Position numbers and translations under genes: made by a program. A stretch of DNA of 44,953 nucleotides, from assembly GCA_902479135.1 (NCBI GenBank), contig CABSNU010000016.1, positions 1-44,953 on the forward strand. The letters run 5' to 3'. The notes below the pieces were generated by a model that saw only the letters and a list, made by a program, of their open reading frames with translations, was not told the DNA's origin and made no database searches. This stretch comes from an uncultured Collinsella sp. (GTDB lineage: Bacteria > Actinomycetota > Coriobacteriia > Coriobacteriales > Coriobacteriaceae). Shown one piece after another: positions 31,512-39,411 of the stretch. How positions within the stretch are numbered: position 1 is the first letter of the stretch; each line of letters opens with the position of its first letter.

Positions 31512-31689
31512 ATGCAAAGGGTAACTCAATGAACGAAGCGAACATCGAGCATAGGGTTCGAGGTCCAATAAAAACTGGGTTGCGGCTCAACCGCTATCGC
31601 AAGTAAATCGCAGCTGCAGCTCGAATTATTTCCGCTAAGAACTTCGAGGAGTGAGCAGACCGCATACTGCATCTCAGCTACATCAACTT

Positions 31690-31827
31690 GGCCGCCCCGT
31701 AGCGAGGCCCCGGACCTTTGCTCGATATGAGTTCCGCACGAACAGGAGGCGCCAGTGGCGCCTCCGTCGTGAGCCAGGACTGTCCGAAATAGCGAGTAAA
31801 GGTCCGGGGCCTCGCTACGGGGCGGCC
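31690..31827. repeat. Long inverted repeat with nested hairpin
   Basis: 35-nt arms (31690-31724 and 31793-31827) match with one mismatch; at the centre a perfect 9-bp hairpin ggaggcgcc/ggcgcctcc (31745-31753 / 31757-31765). The 138-nt element begins 12 bp after the nrdD stop. No T run follows. Together with the repeat at 31428 it fills most of the nrdD-nrdG gap; in 31512-31689 I see nothing else. Confidence 0.65.
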
Positions 31828-31838
31828 TGGGATGACTA

Positions 31839-34061
31839 TTAGAGATGCAGCACGCGGTCGCGGATCTCCTCGGTTCGACCCTGGTTCCAGAACTGGGTAC
31901 CGATGTAGCCGCACGTGCGACGGGCGACATTCATCTTCTCCTGGTCACGATTGCCGCAATTGGGGCACTCCCACACCAGCTTGCCATCGTCCTCGACAAT
32001 CTTAATCTCGCCATCGTAGCCGCACACCTGGCAGTAGTCGCTCTTGGTGTTGAGCTCGGCATACATGATGTTGTCGTAGATGTACTGCATCACGCGAATG
32101 ACAGCTTTGAGGTTGTCCTGCATGTTGGGAACCTCGACGTAGGAGATTGCACCGCCCGGCGAAAGCTGCTGGAACATGCCCTCAAACTTAAGCTTGTCGA
32201 AGGCATCGATCTCCTCGGACACGTGGACGTGATAGCTGTTAGTGATGTAGCCCTTGTCCGTCACGCCCGGGATAATGCCAAAACGGCGCTGCAGGCACTT
32301 GGCGAACTTGTAGGTCGTCGACTCCAACGGCGTGCCGTACAGCGAGAAATCGATGTCGCTCGCAGCCTTCCACTCCGCGCACTTGTCGTTCATGCGCTGC
32401 ATGACGGCCATAGCAAACGGCGTGCCCTCCTTCTCGGTGTGGCTGTGACCCGTCATGTACTTGACGCACTCATACAGACCGGCATACCCCAGGCTGATGG
32501 TGGAATAGCCGCCCACGAGCAGCTTATCGATCGTCTCGCCCTTCTTCAGACGTGCCAGGGCGCCGTACTGCCAAAGAATCGGCGCGGCATCCGAAAGCGT
32601 GCCCATCAGGCGCTCATGACGGCACAGCAGGGCACGATGGCACAGCTCAAGGCGCTCGTCGAAGATCTTCCAGAACTTGTCCATGTCCTGATGCGAGCTC
32701 AGTGCGACATCGGGCAGATTGATGGTCACAACACCTTGGTTAAAGCGGCCATAGTACTTAGGCTTGGTCGGGTCATAGTTCAGCGCGTTGGCGACGTTGT
32801 TAAAGCCGTTGCCCGAACGGTCGGGCGTCAGGAAACTGCGGCAACCCATGCAGGTGTAGCAATCGCCGTTGCCGGCGGTCTCGCCCTTCGACAGCTTGAG
32901 CTCGCGCATCTTCTTCTCGGAGATGTAATCGGGCACCATGCGCTTGGCGGTGCACTTGGCAGCCAGCTGGGTCAGATAGAAGTACGGGGAATTCTCGTGA
33001 ACGTTATCGTCCTCGAGTACATAGATAAGCTTGGGGAATGCCGGGGTAATCCACACGCCGGCCTCGTTCTTAACGCCCTCATAGCGCTGGCGAAGCGTCT
33101 CCTCCACGATCATGGCAAGGTCGTGCTTCTCCTGAGGCGTACGGGCCTCATTGAGATACATAAAGACCGTCACGAACGGCGCCTGGCCATTCGTGGTCAT
33201 AAGGGTCACGACCTGATACTGAATCGTCTGGACGCCGCGACGAATCTCATCGCGCAGGCGATCCTCAACGACTTCGCGAACCTTCTCGGCAGATGCCGAA
33301 ACACCGAGCTCCTCAAGCTCGCGAGCGACCTCGCCGCGAATCTTCTGACGGCTCACCTCAACGAACGGGGCGAGATGGGTCAGCGAAATAGACTGGCCGC
33401 CGTACTGGGAGGAAGCAACCTGGGCGATGATCTGCGTCGCGATGTTGCAGGCGGTCGAGAAGCTGTGCGGCTTCTCGATCAGCGTGCCCGAGATAACAGT
33501 GCCGTTCTGGAGCATGTCCTCCAGGTTCACCAAATCGCAGTTATGCATGTGCTGGGCAAAGTAGTCGGAATCGTGGAAATGGATCAGGCCCTCATTATGG
33601 GCATCCACGATCTCCTGGGGCAGCAGCACGCGCTGGGTCAGGTCCTTGGAAATCTCGCCGGCCATATAGTCGCGCTGAACGGAGTTGACGGTCGGGTTCT
33701 TGTTGGAGTTCTCCTGCTTGACCTCTTCGTTATTGCACTCAATTAGCGACAGGATCTTGTCATCGGTCGTGTTCTTCTGGCGCTTCAAGCTCTGAACATA
33801 GCGATAGATGATGTAGTGGCGGGCCACTTCGTAGCAGTCGAGACGCATAATCTCGTCCTCGACCAGATCCTGAATCTCCTCGACCGACACGGTGTGGCCC
33901 GCGTTCTCGCATGCCTCGGCGACGTTTTGCGCCGCATAAACCACCTGGCGGTCGGTAAGACGAGAGCCCTCCTCGACCTCCAAGTTGGCGGCGCGAATCG
34001 CATTGACAATCTTATCGATGTCAAAGACAACCTCGGTGCCGCTGCGCTTGATGATCTTCAT
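31839..34061 (-). CDS. nrdD: Anaerobic ribonucleoside-triphosphate reductase
   Basis: Encodes 740 residues. N-terminal ATP cone (KIIKRSGTEVVFDIDKIVNA), catalytic Cys region CYTCMGCRSFLTPD, a C-terminal zinc site (DYCQVCGYDG and CPNCGNRDQ) and the glycyl-radical loop RRTCGYIGTQFWN. It reduces NTPs to dNTPs anaerobically with formate as reductant. Start ATG 34061 has AAAGAGG 8 bp upstream; the frame extends ten codons more without a site. NrdR boxes at the promoter suggest repression when dATP is high. Confidence 0.97.
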   Translation of the reverse strand: MKIIKRSGTEVVFDIDKIVNAIRAANLEVEEGSRLTDRQVVYAAQNVAEACENAGHTVSVEEIQDLVEDEIMRLDCYEVARHYIIYRYVQSLKRQKNTTDDKILSLIECNNEEVKQENSNKNPTVNSVQRDYMAGEISKDLTQRVLLPQEIVDAHNEGLIHFHDSDYFAQHMHNCDLVNLEDMLQNGTVISGTLIEKPHSFSTACNIATQIIAQVASSQYGGQSISLTHLAPFVEVSRQKIRGEVARELEELGVSASAEKVREVVEDRLRDEIRRGVQTIQYQVVTLMTTNGQAPFVTVFMYLNEARTPQEKHDLAMIVEETLRQRYEGVKNEAGVWITPAFPKLIYVLEDDNVHENSPYFYLTQLAAKCTAKRMVPDYISEKKMRELKLSKGETAGNGDCYTCMGCRSFLTPDRSGNGFNNVANALNYDPTKPKYYGRFNQGVVTINLPDVALSSHQDMDKFWKIFDERLELCHRALLCRHERLMGTLSDAAPILWQYGALARLKKGETIDKLLVGGYSTISLGYAGLYECVKYMTGHSHTEKEGTPFAMAVMQRMNDKCAEWKAASDIDFSLYGTPLESTTYKFAKCLQRRFGIIPGVTDKGYITNSYHVHVSEEIDAFDKLKFEGMFQQLSPGGAISYVEVPNMQDNLKAVIRVMQYIYDNIMYAELNTKSDYCQVCGYDGEIKIVEDDGKLVWECPNCGNRDQEKMNVARRTCGYIGTQFWNQGRTEEIRDRVLHL

Positions 34062-34286
34062 CCTCTTGCCTCTTTCGCGTCGTAGTCTCATTGCGTTTCA
34101 GAGCCAAACGATGCTCGGCAGGGCTTGCCCCTGTCTTGCGGCGCCGTCGCGCAATCTGTGTTCTCGATAAACCATAGGTCCTCATGCGGACAATCCTCGC
34201 GGCCGATCAAGCGGCTCAAAGGCGTGTCCAAATGGGACGAACAAGGTCTTCGTTCTCTGTCCGCCATCTATCATACGACAAAGAGG

Positions 34287-34302
34287 CATCTATATCCTGT
34301 AT
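34287..34302 (-). promoter_or_regulatory. Degenerate proximal NrdR box
   Basis: A 16-mer with the central CTATAT core that matches the NrdR consensus at 9 of 16 positions. It starts 32 bp from the clear NrdR box, the spacing usual for NrdR pairs, and covers the -10 region. Weak by itself. Confidence 0.4.
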
Positions 34303-34318
34303 TCTTTTTTTAGGTCAA
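34289..34318 (-). promoter_or_regulatory. Promoter of nrdD
   Basis: On the minus strand TTGACC (34318-34313), then TATAGA (34294-34289) after an 18-bp spacer (ATATAG at 17 is an equal alternative). The NrdR box abuts the -35 box. The leader to the start codon is about 220 nt. Confidence 0.65.
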
Positions 34319-34334
34319 ACACAACATATAGTGT
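34319..34334 (-). promoter_or_regulatory. NrdR box
   Basis: acacaacatatagtgt matches the NrdR consensus ACACWATATATWGTGT with one mismatch and is itself nearly palindromic. Its place directly upstream of nrdD makes repression by NrdR very likely. The nrdR gene is not in the window. Confidence 0.85.
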
Positions 34335-34534
34335 TTCAGCAGGTCAAAGCAATTAGTCATTTTGCAGACGCATTAAAAATGAAGGGCTCTTGGCAGAGTG
34401 CTAAAACGTTATCAGCTCGACTACCTGCACGGCAGTTTTGAAACCCCCTCAACCGCGCCGCTGACAAATCCTACCAAAACCAAGCCGCTCACGCCAAAAG
34501 AATCCAAAAGATTATGCTTGACCAACATGTTGCG

Positions 34535-34616
34535 GTCGAATGCCGGCGGACGGAGCGACAGGACTGTAAACGCTCGGAAGACTACAGCCCCGGCGCCCCG
34601 TCCGCCGGCATTCGAC
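34535..34616. repeat. 19-bp GC-rich perfect inverted repeat
   Basis: gtcgaatgccggcggacgg (34535-34553) and its exact complement (34598-34616) with a 44-nt spacer. It lies between the nrdD promoter and the 3' end of the small membrane-protein gene. It is of the same general form as the repeats at 31428 and 31690 but not the same sequence. Otherwise 34062-34629 holds only the nrdD promoter region. Confidence 0.65.
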
Positions 34617-34629
34617 AGGCGAGGATCTA

Positions 34630-35097
34630 TTACCTCTCTTCGCGAACTATCATGCGGCCGAGAGCCGCTGTAAAGGGATCGAGCAGCACGCCGGCGATAA
34701 CCACAAAGGCCCATCCCTTTGTGACGAGGCCGGCCCAACGCGCGAAGAACGTACGGCCTTCAATCGTTCCGAATCCTCCCTGGAAGGCAATCTCGCCAAA
34801 ACCGATCACCATAAAAAGGAGCGTGGCACCGATGACCGTACCGGCGATCTTGTGTGATGCACTCCCCTGCTCAAAAGCAAAAAAGTCCAGGCACATACCA
34901 ACTGTTTTGCCAAACAGCGGGAGTGCGCTCAGAACCTCGGCGATCACCGTGGCCACGACGAGTTGTCCCCAAAAGCCCGTGGGGCCCGTCAGATCCAAGC
35001 CAGGCGCCCCTTCAATGATGGGGAGAAACGCGCAGAGCAATAGCGGGTTAAAGAAGCCGTTGAGAATACCGATAACGCGCCTGACAGGTAACTTCAT
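34630..35097 (-). CDS. Small multi-pass membrane protein, last gene of the acyl cluster
   Basis: Encodes 155 residues; no family recognised. Four hydrophobic segments (about residues 10-30, 42-62, 80-100, 125-145; for example LLLCAFLPIIEGAPGL and VIGATLLFMVIGFGEIAFQ). GAAAGGCTTACAGCT precedes ATG 35097; the 67 codons upstream in frame are unlike the rest. It lies 100 bp after the MFS gene and a hairpin lies between. It may be a partner of the transporter or unrelated. Confidence 0.7.
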   Translation of the reverse strand: MKLPVRRVIGILNGFFNPLLLCAFLPIIEGAPGLDLTGPTGFWGQLVVATVIAEVLSALPLFGKTVGMCLDFFAFEQGSASHKIAGTVIGATLLFMVIGFGEIAFQGGFGTIEGRTFFARWAGLVTKGWAFVVIAGVLLDPFTAALGRMIVREER

Positions 35098-35131
35098 AGC
35101 TGTAAGCCTTTCAAAGTCATTGATAAAGAGA

Positions 35132-35157
35132 GGGCCGCCGGCATATGTCGGCGGCCC
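35132..35157 (-). terminator. Hairpin after the MFS gene
   Basis: A 13-bp near-perfect palindromic stem (gggccgccg...cggcggccc, one mismatch) followed on the minus strand by tctctttatc. A partial terminator between the transporter gene and the small membrane-protein gene. Confidence 0.6.
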
Positions 35158-35197
35158 CGATAAACCATGATGTGCGGCAAAGTAACTACTCGAGCGG

Positions 35198-36397
35198 CTA
35201 CTCCGCCTCGCCGCCGGCCGCCATCTTCTCGGCCTCGGCAAGCTGGGCCGGGGTGAGTTTGCGATACTTAATGGCGCCAAAGACGACACAAGCCGCACAG
35301 ACGATCATGCCGGCAATGAACTTCTGGTCAATCGTCGCACCAAACGGCGACGTCACGGCCTCAAACACAATGGGAGACAGTGCCATGCCAAAGTTGATGC
35401 CTGCCATGCCAATGGCAAGGTTAAACGCACGTCCCTCGGGGGCAGAGTTGCCGGCGGCAAAATTGCCCTCCAGCGGCACATAGGTCTCCTTGCCCAGCGC
35501 AACGACAAAGCCCGCAACGCACAGCACCATAAAGGCGGGCGCAACCAGCGTCAGGCCCAGGCCAACGAGCGTCACGCCCCACGCGATCGGCATAGCCAGG
35601 TTCTTGAACTTGGCAAACAGCGGACCGACCAAAAGACCAGCCGCAATACCGGCAACGGTCATAACGGTAGAGGCAAGACCGGCCTCCACGGTACCGCCAA
35701 AGCCACGGCCCACGACAAGCAGCGAGACATTGGAGCTAAAGAGCTGGAACGTGAGTACGAACACAAAGCTCATGAGCGTGATAATCGCGACCTCTTTAGG
35801 CATATTGGCAAACACGTTGACCTTGCGCTTGGGCTCAAGACGACCCTCAGGAAGGCAAACAGCCTCGATTACGATGAAAATGATCATGATGAAGTACGCC
35901 GCATAGCTGTGGAACCACTCGGCAGAACCCAAGATGCCGGAAACCATCGTCCAGATAATGCCGCCCAGTGCAACAAAAGTGGAGTAGATGCCCATGACAA
36001 ACGAGCGCTGCTTTCCGCCAAAGTAATCCGCGATAAGAGCGTCCGTTGAATTCTGCACGGCGCCGAGACCAAGGCCCATGACAGCAGAAGCCGCTAAGAC
36101 TTGGCCGAGCGAGTCGTGGAACACCAGCACCGAGGCGCCTGCCAGCATCACGATAATGTGACCGACGAGCGTCGTCTTCTTCTTGGACACGCGAGAGGCA
36201 AGCTGTGAAGAGACGAGCATGGCGGACAACGCCATCATCAACGGGATGATGCCGATGATCATCTGGACGGCAGCGATGTTTTCGTTGGGAAATGCCGCCG
36301 CAACAGAGGCCACGATAGGGACGGGCACGAGCATGCCCATGATGCACATGGCGGCTGCGTAAATGCCCACCAGGTACTTGATCTTGGTTTTATCCAT
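35198..36397 (-). CDS. MFS transporter in the acyl module
   Basis: Encodes 399 residues with about 12 membrane segments; the loop between segments 2 and 3 is ASRVSKKKTTLVGH (basic, as in MFS) and the central loop PEGRLEPKRKVNV separates two six-helix halves. Specificity cannot be read. It is positioned after the acyl kinase on the same strand, so it probably moves the substrate in or the acid product out. TAAGGATGGATC precedes ATG 36397. Confidence 0.9.
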   Translation of the reverse strand: MDKTKIKYLVGIYAAAMCIMGMLVPVPIVASVAAAFPNENIAAVQMIIGIIPLMMALSAMLVSSQLASRVSKKKTTLVGHIIVMLAGASVLVFHDSLGQVLAASAVMGLGLGAVQNSTDALIADYFGGKQRSFVMGIYSTFVALGGIIWTMVSGILGSAEWFHSYAAYFIMIIFIVIEAVCLPEGRLEPKRKVNVFANMPKEVAIITLMSFVFVLTFQLFSSNVSLLVVGRGFGGTVEAGLASTVMTVAGIAAGLLVGPLFAKFKNLAMPIAWGVTLVGLGLTLVAPAFMVLCVAGFVVALGKETYVPLEGNFAAGNSAPEGRAFNLAIGMAGINFGMALSPIVFEAVTSPFGATIDQKFIAGMIVCAACVVFGAIKYRKLTPAQLAEAEKMAAGGEAE

Positions 36398-36471
36398 GAT
36401 CCATCCTTACACTTAAAGAAAAGGGTCGGAGCGGCCAGACATCACCAGCGGCCGCCCCAAACACAGCACTA

Positions 36472-37584
36472 TTAGTCGTTGAATCCGGTGAACACGGGTT
36501 CTCCGCTGTACACGAGCGCTTCCTCGACACCATCGAGCACGCGGCAGGCGCCAGACGCCATCGCCTCGAGCTCAAACTCGCCGGGATAAGCCGATACGGG
36601 AGCGATCCAAGAGCAGCATTCCTCAATCGAAGCAACGAGCTCCTTGCTGTGGACCATGCCGCCTCCGAGCAAGATGCCGTCGACGTCGCCCTTCAGCACG
36701 CAGGCCATCTCGCCAATCCACTTGCAGATTTGGTAAACCATTGCATCCCAAGCGCGTGCTGCAGCCTTATCGCCCGCAGCGGCACGTTCACACACCTCGA
36801 TGGCATCGGACGTACCCAAAAGGTCAACGAAGCCACCGGTCTTCATGCAATGGGCGCGGGCAACGTCGAGGCCATGTTCCGCCGTATACTTCGCGACCTC
36901 GATTGCGGGGACCGAGCCACAGCGCGTCGGCGCCATGGGGCCCTCGCCGCCGACGATGTCGTTGCCGTCGACCATCTTGCCCTTAAGGTGAGCGGAAATC
37001 GAAATGCCACCGCCGATATGACAAACAATAAAGTTACACTCGTCATATGCGCGACCGAGCTTTGCCGCATGGCGGATGGCGGTCTCTTTAAGATTAAGGG
37101 CGTGCAGGTGCACGTTTCGATACACGCCCTTAATGCCCGTCATACGTGCGAGGTCGCATAGCTCATCGGTATCGGGAGGATTCACCACAAAAGAGGGCTT
37201 GCCCGTCTTTGAAGCGAACTCATGGGCAATCTGGGGACCCAGCTGCGCCGGGTGCTGAATGCCGTTCGCACCGACGCGGGCATGCTCGAGCATGACCTCA
37301 TTGATGGCATACGTGCCGCCGGGCAGCGAAAGCAAGCCGCCGCCGCGACCGACAAATGCATCAAAGTCCTCGAGCTTCAGGCCCGCCTCATCCAGTGCTC
37401 CAAGAATCAGATCGCAGCGATACGGCATCTGAGCCGAAACCCCATCGAACTGGGCGAGGTCCTTCGCGTCGTGTGCAACGTTCTTGCTGAGCTTGCACTC
37501 GTCACCCTCAAAAACGCCCACCTTTGTGGAAGTGGAACCCGGGTTGATTACCAGGACGCGCCAGGGAGTCTTTTTATCGGACAT
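36472..37584 (-). CDS. Butyrate kinase family acyl kinase
   Basis: Encodes 370 residues (butyrate kinases about 355). ASKHA fold with the phosphate-binding start VLVINPGSTSTKVGVFEGD, the central CHIGGGISISAHLKGKMVDGN and the C-terminal ILLGGGMVHS. It phosphorylates a short-chain acid or, in reverse, turns acyl-phosphate and ADP into acid and ATP. The exact chain length is unknown, and 2-methyl, branched or other acids are possible. It starts 3 bp after the phosphotransacylase stop. No acetate kinase signature, so the call to the Buk subfamily is fairly secure. Confidence 0.93.
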   Translation of the reverse strand: MSDKKTPWRVLVINPGSTSTKVGVFEGDECKLSKNVAHDAKDLAQFDGVSAQMPYRCDLILGALDEAGLKLEDFDAFVGRGGGLLSLPGGTYAINEVMLEHARVGANGIQHPAQLGPQIAHEFASKTGKPSFVVNPPDTDELCDLARMTGIKGVYRNVHLHALNLKETAIRHAAKLGRAYDECNFIVCHIGGGISISAHLKGKMVDGNDIVGGEGPMAPTRCGSVPAIEVAKYTAEHGLDVARAHCMKTGGFVDLLGTSDAIEVCERAAAGDKAAARAWDAMVYQICKWIGEMACVLKGDVDGILLGGGMVHSKELVASIEECCSWIAPVSAYPGEFELEAMASGACRVLDGVEEALVYSGEPVFTGFND

Positions 37585-37587
37585 ACC

Positions 37588-38595
37588 CTAAGCCTCCTTA
37601 AGCGCCTGGGCGCGCACGCAGCTCATCACCACGTTGCCGACGATCTCGTCGACGGGCGCAGAGCGCGAGCAATCGCACACGATCTTCTTGAAGCCCTGAA
37701 GCATGGGGCCGTAAGCATTGGCGCCGGTCAGGTTCTGGATGATCTTGACGCCGATATTGCCCACGTTGATATCAGGCCAGATGACCACGTTGGCCTGTCC
37801 CGCAACAGCGGACTCACGATGTACCTTCTTGGCCGCAACCTTGGGGTTAATCGCCGAATCAAACTGGAACTCACCGTCGATGGCAAGGTCGGGACGGCGA
37901 TCGTTGGCAATCTCGCGAGCGCGGCGCACTTTGTCGACGAGCTCGTTATCCATCGAGCCGTCAGTCGAATGCGAAAGCAGCGCGCAACGGATATCCCATC
38001 CGGTCAGCGAGCGCACCGTTTCGCTCGACGAAATCGCGATTGAGGCAAGCTCCTCGCTCGTGGGGTCAACGCAAACGGCAGAATCGCCAAAAGCCAAAAG
38101 GCCGCCTTCGCCGCCAGTCCAGTTGGGAATATCGGCAATGCCGCAAGAGCTTACGGTATCGACGCCATCGACAAGGCCGACGATAGTCTGTCCCGCCAGG
38201 ATAATATCGCCCGTGGCGTTATCGATGCCGGCGAACATTACGTCGACATCGCCGAGTACCTGCAAAATCAGGGCGCGCTCAAGCGGACGCGTCATACGGC
38301 GCGCGGCGCCCTTGGGCTTAAACTTGCAATCCGGATGCGAAAGATAGCGCTCGCAGCAAGCGGCGTTCGCCTCCTCGTCGGTCACATCGACAATCTCGAT
38401 GCCGTCAAGGGAGATACCACGCTCGTCGGCAAGCTCCTTGAGCTTACTGCCGTCGCCGACCAGCACGCATTCGGCAAGATGCTCGGCGGCGATCTTTGCG
38501 ACCGCCTGCATCATGGTCTCGTTTTCGCCCTCGGGAAAAGCAACGCGCATAGGCTTGGCGGCAGCCTGCTCGCGCAGGGTCTGCATCAGGTCCAT
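37588..38595 (-). CDS. Phosphate acyltransferase (Pta/Ptb family)
   Basis: Encodes 335 residues. Family motifs: RVAFPEGENETMMQAV at the N-terminus, then GDIILAGQTIVGLVDGVDT and GWDIRCALLSHST, FDSAINPKVAAKK, NVVIWPDINVGN and TGANAYGPMLQGF near the end. It exchanges CoA (or an acyl carrier) for phosphate on an acyl group. Length resembles phosphate acetyltransferase more than phosphate butyryltransferase (about 300). Sits 3 bp before the kinase and 5 bp after the ACP-like gene, so all three are one translation-coupled set. Confidence 0.9.
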   Translation of the reverse strand: MDLMQTLREQAAAKPMRVAFPEGENETMMQAVAKIAAEHLAECVLVGDGSKLKELADERGISLDGIEIVDVTDEEANAACCERYLSHPDCKFKPKGAARRMTRPLERALILQVLGDVDVMFAGIDNATGDIILAGQTIVGLVDGVDTVSSCGIADIPNWTGGEGGLLAFGDSAVCVDPTSEELASIAISSSETVRSLTGWDIRCALLSHSTDGSMDNELVDKVRRAREIANDRRPDLAIDGEFQFDSAINPKVAAKKVHRESAVAGQANVVIWPDINVGNIGVKIIQNLTGANAYGPMLQGFKKIVCDCSRSAPVDEIVGNVVMSCVRAQALKEA

Positions 38596-38600
38596 GGCAG

Positions 38601-38834
38601 CTACTCCATCTCTTCGGCAGTGCGCTCGATAAGCTCGCGGATGGTCTTCATGACCATGACCTCGCGAACGGGGACCTCGGCATCGAGCTCGTTCTCGATC
38701 ATGGAGGTCAGGGCGATCATCTTCATCGAGCCCTTGCCCAGGGTCTCAAACGTCGTCTCGGGGGTCACATCACCGTCATAGTTGTAAGCGGACTTGGCAA
38801 AATCGCAGATCTGCTGAGTGAGTTCTTCGTTCAT
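38601..38834 (-). CDS. Acyl-carrier-protein-like protein
   Basis: Encodes 77 residues, acidic and helical, the size of ACP. The modification-site region is LGKGSMKMIALTSMIENELD: the Ser that would carry phosphopantetheine is kept, but the usual Asp before it (DSL) is replaced by Gly (GSM), so it is an atypical ACP. Four helices fit the fold. AAAGGCGCCATC precedes ATG 38834. A 4'-phosphopantetheinyl transferase gene lies upstream in the same cluster and may be its activating enzyme. It lies just after an intrinsic terminator hairpin. Confidence 0.82.
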   Translation of the reverse strand: MNEELTQQICDFAKSAYNYDGDVTPETTFETLGKGSMKMIALTSMIENELDAEVPVREVMVMKTIRELIERTAEEME

Positions 38835-38849
38835 GATGGCGCCTTTCTA

Positions 38850-38901
38850 ATTAAAAAGAGGGGTAGCCACGGCGGGCTGGAGACATGGGTCCCGCCGTGG
38901 C
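38850..38901 (-). terminator. Intrinsic terminator inside the acyl cluster
   Basis: A perfect 11-bp stem (38866-38876 / 38891-38901) followed on the minus strand by ctctttttaat. It stands between the DUF35 gene and the ACP gene, and only about 16 bp separate its T run from the ACP start, which leaves no room for a separate promoter. Transcription of ACP and later genes therefore seems to depend on read-through. Confidence 0.8.
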
Positions 38902-38950
38902 CTAAGAGAGGAAGCGAATTGTTATAGGGGTGAAAGCCTAGTGTGAAAGC

Positions 38951-39373
38951 CTAGTCGTCAAGCTCGAACGTGAGCTCTTTGTAGCCCGGTCGGTCGATGA
39001 CCTTGGCATGGACGCCCACGGTCTCGCCCGCCATGAGCTTGGCGCGGATCTCGGGGGCCTTCTTCTTGGTAATGCCGTAGATGACGTAGGTGTACTGAGA
39101 ACCCTCGTCAATATCGACGGCGCCGTAGGCGTACTTGCCATACTCCTTGAGGTAGGGCTTGTCGTTCTGCGGACCAGGCAGGGTAAAATCGATCAGATGG
39201 CCGTGACCGGAAACCTGGACCCAATCGGTCTTGTGGTAGCCGCAGGCATTGCAGGCAAGGTGAGGCGGAAACTCGACGGCTCCGCACTCGGGGCACTGAC
39301 GTGCCCAATAGATGCCCTCTTCAAGACCCGTGTAGAACTTCTTGACCACGGGCTCCATATCTTTGAGTTGCAT
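38951..39373 (-). CDS. DUF35 OB-fold zinc-ribbon acyl-CoA-associated protein
   Basis: Encodes 140 residues. N-terminal rubredoxin-like zinc ribbon CPECGAVEFPPHLACNAC (four Cys), then an OB-fold domain (VSGHGHLIDFTLPGP). DUF35 proteins pair with thiolase-like enzymes (PhlB with PhlC in diacetylphloroglucinol synthesis, the archaeal thiolase/HMG-CoA synthase complex, Ltp2 with ChsH2) and help CoA substrate binding or transfer. Here it directly follows the thiolase gene by 38 bp, so a thiolase-DUF35 complex is expected. Confidence 0.92.
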   Translation of the reverse strand: MQLKDMEPVVKKFYTGLEEGIYWARQCPECGAVEFPPHLACNACGYHKTDWVQVSGHGHLIDFTLPGPQNDKPYLKEYGKYAYGAVDIDEGSQYTYVIYGITKKKAPEIRAKLMAGETVGVHAKVIDRPGYKELTFELDD

Positions 39374-39411
39374 GAGAATACTCCTTATGGGAAATCGAAA
39401 ACCGCGGTCGC

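Noticed and set aside
31845..33746. Plus-strand open frame of 633 codons opposite nrdD
   Set aside because: It has no ribosome site, is low-complexity in codon usage (Leu/Val/Gly/His-rich), and mirrors a clearly functional gene in a GC-rich genome.
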